From assembly GCF_905232215.1 (NCBI RefSeq), contig NZ_CAJNKE010000017.1:1-38936 (forward strand): a stretch of DNA of 38,936 bases, in the 5' to 3' direction. This DNA comes from Burkholderia sp. LMG 13014. Lineage in GTDB: Bacteria > Pseudomonadota > Gammaproteobacteria > Burkholderiales > Burkholderiaceae. Positions 1 through 7,390 of the stretch are shown here, in pieces. Numbering within the stretch: position 1 is the stretch's first letter; each line of letters starts with the position of its first letter. The notes beneath the pieces were generated by a model that was not told the origin of the DNA, did not search any database, and saw nothing but the letters and a program-made list of their open reading frames with translations. The position numbers and the translations under genes were made by a program.

Positions 1-295
1 CGTGCGCGATACGTGGACGCCGTATGGATCGCCCGACATGCTCGAACGCGCGATGCTGATTGGCATGCGCAACGATTTCCGCCGCGACGATGCGCTCGAA
101 GTCGCGCTCGACTGCGTGACGCACAGCGCGGCGCGCGGTTGCGGCTTCGATGGTTACGGGCTGCAGCCGGGCAGCCGCGCGGACGTCGTGCTCGTCGACG
201 CGCTGACGTTCGCCGAGGCCGTCGTCGTGCGGCCGGTGCGGCGGCTCGTCGTGTCGTCGGGGAAGATCGTTGCGCGTAACGGCGCGCTGGTCTGA
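1..295 (+). CDS. Cytosine deaminase-like amidohydrolase, C-terminal fragment
   Basis: The frame is open from the left edge to the TGA at 293-295, so only about the last 97 residues are visible. They read like the end of the cytosine deaminase/amidohydrolase family: a WTPYGSPDMLERAM stretch that would form the last part of the metal-dependent barrel, then YGLQPGSRADVVLVDA, the usual return into the small beta-sandwich. The end is typical of the family (VVSSGKIVARNGALV). Such enzymes hydrolyse the amino group of cytosine or related rings in the cytoplasm. The catalytic metal ligands lie outside the window, so the substrate cannot be confirmed; an isopropylammelide-type hydrolase is an alternative. 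Confidence 0.75.
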   Translation, partial: VRDTWTPYGSPDMLERAMLIGMRNDFRRDDALEVALDCVTHSAARGCGFDGYGLQPGSRADVVLVDALTFAEAVVVRPVRRLVVSSGKIVARNGALV

Positions 296-362
296 GTGAA
301 GCGTGAGCGCGGCGTCGCCCCGGTATGATCCGGTTTTCAGCCGGATTTCCCGGGAGACGACG

Positions 363-836
363 ATGCGACGCACGACAGCGGCACGGGCCGCACGATGGAT
401 GGCGGCGGCCCTGTTCGCCGTGAGCGCCGCGCATGCGGTGGCGGCCGGGCCAACCGACGCGCAGCAGGAAGCCAACCGGCGGACGGTGCTCGCGTTCTAC
501 GAAAAAGGCCTGAACGAGAAAGACGCGGACGCCGCACTCGCGTATGTCGGCGATCGCTACGTGCAGCACAACCCGAACGCGGCCGACGGCCGCGACGGTT
601 TCCGCAAGTTCGTCGCATTCCTGCGCGACAAATATCCGCAGTCGCACAGCGAGATCAAGCGCTCGTTCGTCGACGGCGACTACGTGATCCTGCACGTGCA
701 CGCGGTGCGCGAACCCGGCGCGCGCGGCAGCGCGATCATGGACATCTTCCGGCTCGAGAACGGCAAGATCGTCGAGCACTGGGACGTCAATCAACCCGTG
801 CCCGAGCAGGCCGCGAACGGGAACACGATGTTCTGA
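363..836 (+). CDS. Secreted SnoaL/NTF2-like protein
   Basis: This 157-residue protein starts with a basic, hydrophobic leader ending in an AHAVAAG-type cleavage site at about residue 28, so export to the periplasm is likely. The rest matches the SnoaL-like/NTF2 fold: an N-terminal helix (RRTVLAFYEKGLNEKD), then YVQHNPNAADG, a DYVILHVHAVRE strand and the closing IVEHWDVNQPVPE. Members of this family are polyketide cyclase-like or of unknown function, so no reaction is assigned. The ATG at 363 is preferred over an upstream GTG at 303 because it begins a proper signal peptide and follows GGGAGACG. A heptamer array starts two bases after the stop. Confidence 0.8.
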   Translation: MRRTTAARAARWMAAALFAVSAAHAVAAGPTDAQQEANRRTVLAFYEKGLNEKDADAALAYVGDRYVQHNPNAADGRDGFRKFVAFLRDKYPQSHSEIKRSFVDGDYVILHVHAVREPGARGSAIMDIFRLENGKIVEHWDVNQPVPEQAANGNTMF

Positions 837-837
837 C

Positions 838-923
838 GGGTACCGGGTACCGGGTACCGGGTGCTGAGTGCTGAGTGCTGAGTGCTGAGTGCCGAGTGCC
901 GAGTGCCGAGTGCCGAGTGCCGC
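838..923. repeat. Heptanucleotide tandem array
   Basis: Directly after the stop of the NTF2-like gene there are about 12 consecutive 7-bp units. They comprise roughly three GGGTACC units, four GTGCTGA units (861-888), four GTGCCGA units (889-916) and a last variant GTGCCGC (917-923). Blocks of identical units that differ from the next block by one base suggest slippage and local homogenisation. The array lies between two convergent genes and is probably non-coding. Confidence 0.9.
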
Positions 924-1005
924 GCACCGGGCGTTTCGACGCGCCCGCGAGCCGTGCCGGTGCGGCGCCGCGGCGTCCTTTCCTTTGCCGCATCCGGCTT
1001 TCTTG

Positions 1006-1866
1006 CTACTCCTCGAGCTCCAGCATCGTTGCGAGCGACTTGGTCAGTTCGCTGACCATCGGATCGGCCGTCGGCCGATGCAGGATCGCGATGTCCATGT
1101 GCTCGATTGGCGCGAAACCCTGCTTCGCGGTCAGCACGACGTGCTCGTCCGTCACCACGCGCGCGGGCAGCACGCTGATGCCGAGCCCGTCCGCGACGGC
1201 GGCCTGGATGCCGCTCAGGCTCGACGTCGTGAAGCTGATCCGCCAGCGGCGGCCGCGCTCCTCGATCGCCTTGATCATGTCGTCGCGATAGAGCCCGCGC
1301 GGCGGAAACACGACGATCGGCACCGGGTCGAGATCGATCGACGGATGCTGCGCGCTGTCGATCCAGCGCAGCTTCTCGGGCCAGCGCACGACGGCCTCGC
1401 GGCTGTCGCGCCGCTGCTTGATCAGCACGAGGTCGAGCTCGCCCCGGTCGTACGCCGCGCTGATGTCGCGGCTCAGCCCGCACATCACTTCGAGCTTCAC
1501 CTGCGGATGCTCGCGGTTGAACGCCGCGAGCGCATGCGTCGTGCGGCCCGCCGCGAAATCGTCGGGCACGCCGAGCCGGATCGTCAGCGCGACCGTGGTG
1601 CCCGACAGCGCTTCCAGCATTTCGTCGTTCAGCGCGATCATGCGCCGCGCATAGCTGAGCACCGTCACGCCCGCGTCGGTCGGCCGCACGTCGCGCGTGC
1701 CGCGGTCGAGCAGGCGGTGCCCGGCGATTTCCTCGAGCCGGCGCACCTTCTGGCTGACCGTCGACTGCGTCGAATGCAGGCGCGCGGAGGCCGTCGTGAA
1801 GCTGCCGCAGTCGGCGACCATCACGAGCGCGCGCAGCAGGTCGAGGTCGAACAGGGGTCTATTCAT
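1006..1866 (-). CDS. LysR-family transcriptional regulator
   Basis: The protein has 286 residues, normal for LysR. The N-terminus is a winged helix-turn-helix (LDLLRALVMVADCGSFTTAS, then STQSTVSQKVRRLEE, residues about 8-60). A two-lobed periplasmic-binding-like effector domain follows (about 90-285), including GLGISVLPARVV. Such proteins bind a small metabolite and usually activate a nearby gene while repressing themselves. No divergent gene starts within 580 bp, so the target is unclear; the amino-acid-binding protein gene at 2450 is the nearest candidate. An inverted repeat just upstream of the start (1889-1907) may be its own operator. Confidence is high for the family and low for the ligand. 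Confidence 0.93.
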   Translation of the reverse strand: MNRPLFDLDLLRALVMVADCGSFTTASARLHSTQSTVSQKVRRLEEIAGHRLLDRGTRDVRPTDAGVTVLSYARRMIALNDEMLEALSGTTVALTIRLGVPDDFAAGRTTHALAAFNREHPQVKLEVMCGLSRDISAAYDRGELDLVLIKQRRDSREAVVRWPEKLRWIDSAQHPSIDLDPVPIVVFPPRGLYRDDMIKAIEERGRRWRISFTTSSLSGIQAAVADGLGISVLPARVVTDEHVVLTAKQGFAPIEHMDIAILHRPTADPMVSELTKSLATMLELEE

Positions 1867-1888
1867 TTCTGCACTTCTGTGGATTCGA

Positions 1889-1907
1889 GCATTTCATTTC
1901 CAAATGC
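1889..1907. promoter_or_regulatory. Possible LysR operator (GCATTT-N7-AAATGC)
   Basis: A perfect 6-bp inverted repeat lies 23 bp upstream of the LysR start codon. It contains the T-N11-A arrangement typical of LysR boxes (T at 1892, A at 1904). Position and symmetry fit autoregulation; binding is inferred. Confidence 0.45.
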
Positions 1908-2449
1908 GTGCGACGACTTTTAACATGGCCGGACGCCGCGGGCAATCGCGGTTTCGCCGGACGCGGAGTGGCGTCGCGGGTCTGGCGTGATCTGCCGGTA
2001 GCGGGGGCGCGCCAGGGGGCCGCGAGGGCGGTCACTGTGACTAGCGGAGTGCATTCGCTACTTTCAATGCGGTATAGGGCGTGTCTCATGTGCCGGATCA
2101 GGAAGCGTCGGGCGAAGCCTCGTTTCGACGACTGGTATAGACATCGTGACCCCACTGATATCCGGAAAAACACGTCCTGTGGCGGGCGTGCGTCGTGCAG
2201 GGTAAACACCTCAAAAAGGCCAGAAAACCCCCACCAGACAGTCATTCTGCAAGCATCACTCCGTGCTTCTTTCCCAATCCAAGTCTCCGCTCACCCTCCA
2301 CCCACCCCACCCCCGTTTCCCCCGCTTGCGCTCAAAAATTGAGCGGTCTAGACTGCAACGCAGTTTCATCGAAGTCCCTGTCTTTCGCGCAACGCTCCCC
2401 ACCGGACGCCGGCGTTCGCCCGCCGCGTCGAGACTCTCAAGGACATGCC
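1908..2449. other. Long intergenic region before the binding-protein gene
   Basis: About 540 bases without a convincing gene. The short open frames here lack family resemblance and ribosome binding sites. It contains a pyrimidine-rich stretch (about 2284-2327) and an inverted repeat (2329-2345), probably parts of the control region of the gene at 2450. Confidence 0.5.
2329..2345. promoter_or_regulatory. Inverted repeat CGCTCAA-AAA-TTGAGCG
   Basis: A perfect 7-bp inverted repeat with a 3-base AT spacer lies 105 bp upstream of the solute-binding-protein start. There is no following T-run, so an operator is more likely than a terminator. The regulator is unknown; the LysR at 1006 and the HutC-type protein at 4216 are candidates. 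Confidence 0.4.
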
Positions 2450-3253
2450 ATGAACCGCACTGCAAAGCTCCTCGTTACCGCGCTGGCGTTCGCGCCGCTC
2501 GTGTCGTTCGCGCAGGACGCGTCGACGATCCGCTGGGGCATCGACCCCACGTATCCGCCGTTCGAGGCGAAGCAGCCCGACGGCTCGCTTGCCGGCTTCG
2601 ACATCGACCTGCGCAATGCGATCTGCGAGCAACTGCATGCGAAGTGCGTGTGGGTCGAGCAGGGCTTCGACGGGATGATTCCGGCGCTGCGCGCGCGCAA
2701 GTTCGACGTGATCATGTCCGCGATGACCGCCACCGACGAGCGGCTCAAGCAGATCGACTTCTCGAACAAGCTGTATGCGTCGCCGGGCGCGCTCGTCGCG
2801 CCGGTCGGCTCGAAGCTGCTGCCGACCGCCGCATCGCTCGCGGGCAAGCGCATCGGGATCGACCAGGGCACGACGCAGGAGACGTACGCGAAGGCCGAAT
2901 GGGCGACCAAGGGCGTGACGATCGTCTCGTACCAGAATCAGGACCAGGTGTACCAGGATCTCGTCAACGGCCGCCTCGACGCGACCTTCCAGGACAAGAC
3001 GCAGGCCGGCTACTCGTTCCTGAAGACGCCGCGCGGCAAGGGCTACGCGTTCGCGGGCCCCGACGTGACCGACGTGCGGATCACCGGCTACGGCGTCGCG
3101 ATGGGCGTGCGCAAGGGCGACGAAGCGATGAAGAAGCGGCTGAACGACGCGATCGTCGCGATTCGCGCGAACGGCACGTACCAGAAGATCGCCGCGAAAT
3201 ACTTCGACTTCGACATCTACGGCGCGAAGCAGCAACTGACTTCGGCACCGTGA
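2450..3253 (+). CDS. Periplasmic polar-amino-acid ABC binding protein
   Basis: A 267-residue protein with a short signal peptide (MNRTAKLLVTALAFAPLVSF, cleavage near AQD). It has the family-3 solute-binding signature: IRWGIDPTYPPFEAKQPDGS, then GFDIDLRNAICEQL near the first lobe, and DVIMSAMTATDERLKQIDFS. It resembles the lysine/arginine/ornithine/histidine binding proteins (HisJ/ArgT group). The ATG at 2450 is chosen because the signal peptide starts there; longer in-frame upstream sequence is unlike the family. No permease or ATPase genes lie nearby, so this is an orphan binding protein that must use a transporter encoded elsewhere. The dioxygenase gene follows closely, so the two are probably co-transcribed. 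The true ligand cannot be read from the sequence. Confidence 0.9.
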   Translation: MNRTAKLLVTALAFAPLVSFAQDASTIRWGIDPTYPPFEAKQPDGSLAGFDIDLRNAICEQLHAKCVWVEQGFDGMIPALRARKFDVIMSAMTATDERLKQIDFSNKLYASPGALVAPVGSKLLPTAASLAGKRIGIDQGTTQETYAKAEWATKGVTIVSYQNQDQVYQDLVNGRLDATFQDKTQAGYSFLKTPRGKGYAFAGPDVTDVRITGYGVAMGVRKGDEAMKKRLNDAIVAIRANGTYQKIAAKYFDFDIYGAKQQLTSAP

Positions 3254-3284
3254 TTCCGTGATTCATTCAATCGACAGGCACACC

Positions 3285-4133
3285 ATGACGAGTATCCAGG
3301 ATCGCGTCGCGCAAGCCGTGACGCCCGAACTGATCGCCGCGTTTCGCGAGGAAGGGGCGGTCTGCATCAAGGGCATCTTCTCGCCCGACGAAGTCGCCGC
3401 GCTGCGCGCCGGCATCGACACGAATCTCGCACAGCCGAGCGAGCGCGCGAAAGTCGCGAGCCGGCCCGACGATCCCGGCTGGTTCTTCGAGGATTTCTGC
3501 AACTGGCAGCACAACGACGCGTATCGCGACTTCATCGTGCGCTCGCCGGCGCCGTCCGTCGCGGCCGCGCTGATGGGCACCGACAACGTGCGGCTGCATC
3601 ACGACCACCTGCTCGTGAAGGAGCCCGGCACGCGGCAGCGCACGCCGTGGCACCAGGACCAGCCGTACTACAACATCGAAGGCGACGACAACGTCAGCAT
3701 GTGGATTCCGGTCGATCCGGTGCCGCTCGAATCGACGCTGGAATTCGTCGCGGGCTCGCATCTCGGGCCGTGGCTGATGCCGCGCACGTTCATGGACAAG
3801 GAAGCGAAGTGGTTCCCGGAAGGCAGCCTGGCCGACCTGCCCGACATCGAGGGCGATCGCGCGGCGTTTCCGATCCGCCACTGGGCGCTGGAGCCTGGCG
3901 ACATGGTGTGCTTCCGGATGCTCACGCTGCATGCGTCGGGCGGTACGCAGAATCGCCGCCGCGCGTTCTCGATCCGCTTCGTCGGCGACGATATCCGTCA
4001 CGCGCCGCGCCGCTGGAAGACGTCGCCCGATTTCCCCGGGCTTGCGGAGCAGCTGCCTGACGGCGCGCCGCTCGATCACCCGCTGTTTCCGGTCGTGTGG
4101 TCGCGTGGCGCGGGGCAGGCCGGCGCGATCTGA
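3285..4133 (+). CDS. Phytanoyl-CoA dioxygenase-family Fe(II)/2-oxoglutarate enzyme
   Basis: The protein has 282 residues from the ATG at 3285, which has AGG upstream; a GTG at 3258 would add nine atypical residues. The iron site is visible as PWHQDQ (His123 and Asp125) with a distal His216 in LTLHASGG, and Arg226 in RRRAFSIRF is placed to bind 2-oxoglutarate. Family members hydroxylate varied small molecules (phytanoyl-CoA, ectoine, amino acids, phosphonates), so the name gives the fold, not the substrate. It sits 31 bp after an amino-acid-type binding protein and is followed by a strong terminator, making a likely two-gene operon. Hydroxylation of the imported compound is an inference from context. 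Confidence 0.88.
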   Translation: MTSIQDRVAQAVTPELIAAFREEGAVCIKGIFSPDEVAALRAGIDTNLAQPSERAKVASRPDDPGWFFEDFCNWQHNDAYRDFIVRSPAPSVAAALMGTDNVRLHHDHLLVKEPGTRQRTPWHQDQPYYNIEGDDNVSMWIPVDPVPLESTLEFVAGSHLGPWLMPRTFMDKEAKWFPEGSLADLPDIEGDRAAFPIRHWALEPGDMVCFRMLTLHASGGTQNRRRAFSIRFVGDDIRHAPRRWKTSPDFPGLAEQLPDGAPLDHPLFPVVWSRGAGQAGAI

Positions 4134-4159
4134 CGCCGGCGGGCGTGCATGACGGACGC

Positions 4160-4198
4160 GGCGGCCGTTTCCTGACGAAACGGCCGCCGTGCGTTTTT
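4160..4198 (+). terminator. Rho-independent terminator after the dioxygenase
   Basis: A perfect 12-bp stem (GGCGGCCGTTTC, loop CTGAC, GAAACGGCCGCC at 4177-4188) is followed by GTGCG and five Ts. It lies between convergent genes and closes the rightward operon. The stem could also act on the leftward GntR transcript, although no good T-run is seen on that strand. Confidence 0.8.
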
Positions 4199-4215
4199 GT
4201 ACTGGGGGAAAAGGA

Positions 4216-4953
4216 TCAGGTCGGGTGGCGTCCGGCGCCCGGCTTGAAACGCGAGCCGAGCCGGTAGCGGTTGCCCGGATGCAGGAAATGCACGAACGTG
4301 ACGGGCAGCCCGTTCGTCCAGGTGCGGCGCGTGAGCGTGAGACACGGCTCGTCGGCGCGCATGTCGAGCAGCTGCGCTTGTTCGCCGGTCGGCAGCGACG
4401 CATCGACCACGTGCTCGATTTCCAGTTCGTAGTGCGACACGTTGTTGTACAGGTACTCGGAGGGCGGTTCGACCTGGAAATCCTGGTCGATGAAGCCGGG
4501 CGCGGCGGCCGGGTTCACGTAACGATCCTCGAGCTGGATCGGGCGGCCGTTTTCCTCGTGCACGCACACCACATGAAACACCGGCGTGTTGACCGGCAGG
4601 CCGAACGCGGCCGCGACGTCGAACGACGCGGGTTCGCTCGACCGGCTCAGCACGCGGCAGCGATATTCGTGCCCGCGCGCGCGGATTTCGTCGCGGATGT
4701 GCGCGATCATCAGCAGATTCGACTGCGGCTTCACCTCGGCGACGAAGGTGCCGACGCCCGCGATGCGCTTCAGCACGCCTTCCTCGGTCAGCTCGCGCAG
4801 CGCGCGGTTGACCGTCATGCGCGCAACGCCGAACTGCGCGGCGAGATCGAGCTCGGACGGAATGCGGTCGCCGGGGCGCCAGTCGCCCGATTCGACGTTC
4901 TGGCGAACGAGCGTCTTGATCTGCTGGAACGGTGCGGTGGCCTTCGTGACCAT
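4216..4953 (-). CDS. GntR-family regulator, HutC subfamily
   Basis: The protein has 245 residues. The N-terminal winged helix (about 8-75) has the GntR pattern RPGDRIPSELDLAAQFGVAR, then MTVNRALRELTEEGVLKR and GVGTFVAE. The C-terminal part is a UTRA ligand-binding domain with features close to histidine-utilisation repressors: EDRYVNPAAAPGFIDQDF, EHVVDASLP and the final HPGNRYRLGSRFKPG. HutC proteins bind urocanate and repress hut genes, but no hut enzymes occur here, so this may be a paralogue sensing a related compound. It lies between the amino-acid-binding/dioxygenase pair and the XRE-cupin gene, on the opposite strand to the enzymes it might control. Confidence 0.9.
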   Translation of the reverse strand: MVTKATAPFQQIKTLVRQNVESGDWRPGDRIPSELDLAAQFGVARMTVNRALRELTEEGVLKRIAGVGTFVAEVKPQSNLLMIAHIRDEIRARGHEYRCRVLSRSSEPASFDVAAAFGLPVNTPVFHVVCVHEENGRPIQLEDRYVNPAAAPGFIDQDFQVEPPSEYLYNNVSHYELEIEHVVDASLPTGEQAQLLDMRADEPCLTLTRRTWTNGLPVTFVHFLHPGNRYRLGSRFKPGAGRHPT

Positions 4954-4983
4954 CGGGGATCCTTGCGCGAAGAGGTGACGATG

Positions 4984-5526
4984 CTAGTCGTCGTGACTGA
5001 CGACGACCAGGATCTCCGCCTGCGCGGTGCCGAGGCTGCGCGTGCGGTGCGGGATGAGTGCGTTGAAATAGACTGAATCGCCGGCCTTGAGTTGCACCGT
5101 CTCGTTCGGAAATTCGATTTCGACGCGCCCCTTGTGCACGAACAGGAATTCCTCGCCTTCGTGCTCGCGAAGCGTCGATGCGACGAATTCGTGCGGCGGA
5201 TGCACGATGAACGGCAGCATCTTCTTCGGCGCGACGCCGGCCGCGATGCTCTCGAAGCGGTGCGCGTGGCTGTCGGCCGCCGCGCCCATCGCCGTGCGCT
5301 CGCCGGCACGCGTGACCGTGATCAGCTCGCGGTTGTGGCTTTCCGAGAACAACTGCTCGACATCGACATTCAGTGCCTTCGACAGCTTCAGCGCGACCGC
5401 GATCGACGGCACGCTCAGGCCGCGCTCGACTTTCGACAGGTAGCTCTTGGTGAGGCCCGTCTCGTCGGCCAGCACGTCGAGCGTCCAGCCCTTCTGTTTT
5501 CTGAGCAGCTTCAGGCGAATCGTCAT
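4984..5526 (-). CDS. XRE-cupin transcriptional regulator
   Basis: A 180-residue protein with an XRE-type helix-turn-helix at about residues 3-60 (LKLLRKQKGWTLDVLADETG, then LTKSYLSKVERGLSVPSI). A C-terminal cupin barrel covers about 100-178 (EGEEFLFVHKGRVEIEF, and LKAGDSVYFNALIPHRTRS). The cupin part senses small ligands in regulators such as PuuR. The ATG at 5526 is preferred because it begins just before the HTH and has AAGGAC upstream; an earlier in-frame start at 5571 would run into the operator. It is divergent from the aldolase genes and 30 bp upstream of the HutC-type gene in the same direction, so both regulators may be co-transcribed. Confidence 0.9.
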   Translation of the reverse strand: MTIRLKLLRKQKGWTLDVLADETGLTKSYLSKVERGLSVPSIAVALKLSKALNVDVEQLFSESHNRELITVTRAGERTAMGAAADSHAHRFESIAAGVAPKKMLPFIVHPPHEFVASTLREHEGEEFLFVHKGRVEIEFPNETVQLKAGDSVYFNALIPHRTRSLGTAQAEILVVVSHDD

Positions 5527-5564
5527 GGGGCGCCAGGTGTCCTTCGAAAAACCGATTGTAACGC

Positions 5565-5593
5565 ATGACACAAAGTGTCCTGTGGTGTATCGT
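5565..5593 (+). promoter_or_regulatory. Predicted promoter of the aldolase operon
   Basis: A -35-like ATGACA (5565-5570, 5 of 6 to TTGACA), a 17-bp spacer and a -10-like TATCGT (5588-5593) lie about 70 bp before the aldolase start. The regulator palindrome overlaps the -35 element. Predicted by eye only. Confidence 0.45.
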
Positions 5594-5599
5594 GTGTCA
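5566..5599. promoter_or_regulatory. Likely XRE-cupin operator with nested palindromes
   Basis: GACAC-AAA-GTGTC (5567-5579) is a perfect 5-bp palindrome. A wider pair, TGACACA (5566-5572) and TGTGTCA (5593-5599), gives an outer inverted repeat. The region sits between the divergent XRE-cupin gene and the aldolase operon and covers the -35 element of the latter, the classic layout for a local repressor. A TACAAT (minus strand, 5560-5555) next to it could be the -10 of the regulator gene. Confidence 0.55.
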
Positions 5600-5660
5600 C
5601 GTGATGCCGGGGAAACGGCCGCGGACGGCGCGGCAGACCCGATCCATTCAGGAGGCGAAC

Positions 5661-6443
5661 ATGGCGGAAACGCTGAATTTGACGAAGGAGGCGCTGGTCG
5701 CGCTGGCGGAGCGGCGTCTGGACAACGCGGTGGGCGACAGCGGCTGGTCCGCGCGGCAGAAGCTCGCGCTCACGTGCCGGATCCTGTTCGACGCCGGTCA
5801 CGATTCGGGCCTGGCCGGGCAGATCACCTGCCGCGCGGACGCCGCCGGCACGTACTACACGCAGCGGCTCGGGCTCGGCTTCGACGAGATCTCGGCCGCG
5901 AACCTGCTGCGCGTCAACGAGGATCTCGACGTCGTCGACGGCGAGGGCATCCCGAATCCGGCCAACCGGTTCCATACGTGGATCTACCGCGAGCGCCCGG
6001 ACGTGAACTGCATCATCCATACGCATCCGGCGCACGTCGCGGCGCTATCGATGCTCGAGCAGCCGCTCGTCGTGTCGCACATGGATACCTGCCCGCTGTA
6101 CGACGATTGCGCGTTCCTGAAAGACTGGCCCGGCGTGCCGGTCGGCAACGAGGAAGGCGAGATCATCTCGAAGGCGCTCGGCAGCAAGCGCGCGATCCTG
6201 CTGTCGCACCATGGGCAACTCGTGGTCGGCAAGACGATCGAGGAAGCCTGCATCCTCGCGCTGCTGATCGAGCGCGCCGCGAAGCTGCAACTGCTCGCGA
6301 TGTCGGCCGGCGAGATCAAGCCGGTGCCGCCGGCGCTGGCGCGTGAAGCGCACGACTGGATTTCGAAGCCGAAGCGCGATGCGGTGACGTTCGACTACTA
6401 CGCACGCCGGGCATTGCGCACGCATCAGGACTGCGTCGCGTGA
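5661..6443 (+). CDS. Class II aldolase/adducin-domain protein
   Basis: The 260-residue protein begins at the ATG preceded by a near-perfect AGGAGG site. It has the class II aldolase/adducin fold: LTCRILFDAGHDSGLAGQIT near the N-terminus, then zinc ligands in HTH (His120, His122) and the third histidine in SHHGQ (His184). Family members are fuculose-, rhamnulose- or threonate-type aldolases, epimerases, or enzymes acting on aromatic hydroxy acids, and many are wrongly annotated. It is 50 bp upstream of a DapA/NanA-family lyase, so the two probably work on the same carbon skeleton. Control by the divergent XRE-cupin regulator is expected from the shared operator. The substrate is unknown. Confidence 0.88.
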   Translation: MAETLNLTKEALVALAERRLDNAVGDSGWSARQKLALTCRILFDAGHDSGLAGQITCRADAAGTYYTQRLGLGFDEISAANLLRVNEDLDVVDGEGIPNPANRFHTWIYRERPDVNCIIHTHPAHVAALSMLEQPLVVSHMDTCPLYDDCAFLKDWPGVPVGNEEGEIISKALGSKRAILLSHHGQLVVGKTIEEACILALLIERAAKLQLLAMSAGEIKPVPPALAREAHDWISKPKRDAVTFDYYARRALRTHQDCVA

Positions 6444-6493
6444 ATGTGCTCTTCGTTTTCGCCTAGTTCGATCATCACTGAGGAATACATATC

Positions 6494-7390
6494 GTGTCCA
6501 TCTTGCTGAAAGGCATCATTGCCTACCCGGTTACCCCGTTCACCACTGACGGCGAAGTCGACCTGAAAGCGCTCGATGCGCTGATCGACCGCCTGATTGC
6601 CGACGGCGTCCACGCGATCGCGCCGCTGGGCAGTACCGGCGAAAGCGCGTACCTGTCCGACGCGGAATGGGAGGCGGTTGCCACCGCGTCGATTCGCGCG
6701 GTGCGCCGGCGCGTGCCGACCGTCGTCGGCATTTCCGATCTCACCACGGCGGGCGCGGTGCGCCGCGCGCGCTTCGCCGAACAGGCCGGCGCCGATGCGG
6801 TGATGGTGCTGCCGGTGTCGTACTGGAAACTCGCCAACGACGAGATCGTCGCGCACTATCGCGCGATCGGCGCTGCCATCGGCATCCCGATCATGCTGTA
6901 CAACAACCCTGCGACGAGCGGCGTCGACATGTCGCCCGACCTGATCGCGACGATCTGCCGGGCCGTCGACAACGTGACGATGGTGAAGGAGAGCACCGGC
7001 GACATCGGGCGGATGCACCGGCTTGCTCAACTGAGCGACGGCGCGATCCCGTTCTACAACGGCAGCAATCCGATGGCGCTCGCCGCGCTTGCAGCGGGCG
7101 CGGCCGGATGGTGCACGGCCGCGCCGAACTTGAATGCGGCGTTGCCGCTGGCGCTGTTCGACGCGATGCGCGTGGGCGACCTGGCGCGCGCGCGGACGGT
7201 CTTTCATGCGCAGCTGCCGCTGCTGCAGTTCATCGTCAACGGCGGGTTGCCGGTGACCGTGAAGGCCGGGTTGCGCCTGCGCGGCTTCGATGCCGGCGAA
7301 CCGAGGAAGCCGCTGATGCCGCTCGGCGACGCGCGCACGCGCGAGCTCGAACGGCTGCTCGCGACACTGCCGGACGGTGTGACGCCATGA
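6494..7390 (+). CDS. Dihydrodipicolinate synthase/N-acetylneuraminate lyase-family aldolase
   Basis: The 298-residue protein has the TIM-barrel aldolase signatures: PLGSTGESAYL for carboxylate binding, Tyr136 in LYNNPATS and the Schiff-base Lys165 in MVKESTGD. These enzymes condense or cleave pyruvate with an aldehyde. The start is GTG at 6494 with an upstream AGGAATA. Genuine DapA is usually single and chromosomal; this copy lies in a catabolic block between a class II aldolase and a MOSC gene, so a degradative lyase for a 2-keto-3-deoxy or related acid is more likely than lysine synthesis. Its stop overlaps the start of the next gene (ATGA), indicating translational coupling. Confidence 0.9.
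   Translation: MSILLKGIIAYPVTPFTTDGEVDLKALDALIDRLIADGVHAIAPLGSTGESAYLSDAEWEAVATASIRAVRRRVPTVVGISDLTTAGAVRRARFAEQAGADAVMVLPVSYWKLANDEIVAHYRAIGAAIGIPIMLYNNPATSGVDMSPDLIATICRAVDNVTMVKESTGDIGRMHRLAQLSDGAIPFYNGSNPMALAALAAGAAGWCTAAPNLNAALPLALFDAMRVGDLARARTVFHAQLPLLQFIVNGGLPVTVKAGLRLRGFDAGEPRKPLMPLGDARTRELERLLATLPDGVTP

Noticed and set aside
838-923. Heptamer array considered as a CRISPR array
   Set aside because: Units are 7 bp with no unique spacers and no cas genes nearby.
928-947. Small stem (CGGGCG/CGCCCG) as terminator of the LysR gene
   Set aside because: Only 6 bp with an 8-base loop and no T-run on either strand.
3258-3284. Upstream GTG start for the dioxygenase
   Set aside because: No ribosome site, and the extra residues do not belong to the family.
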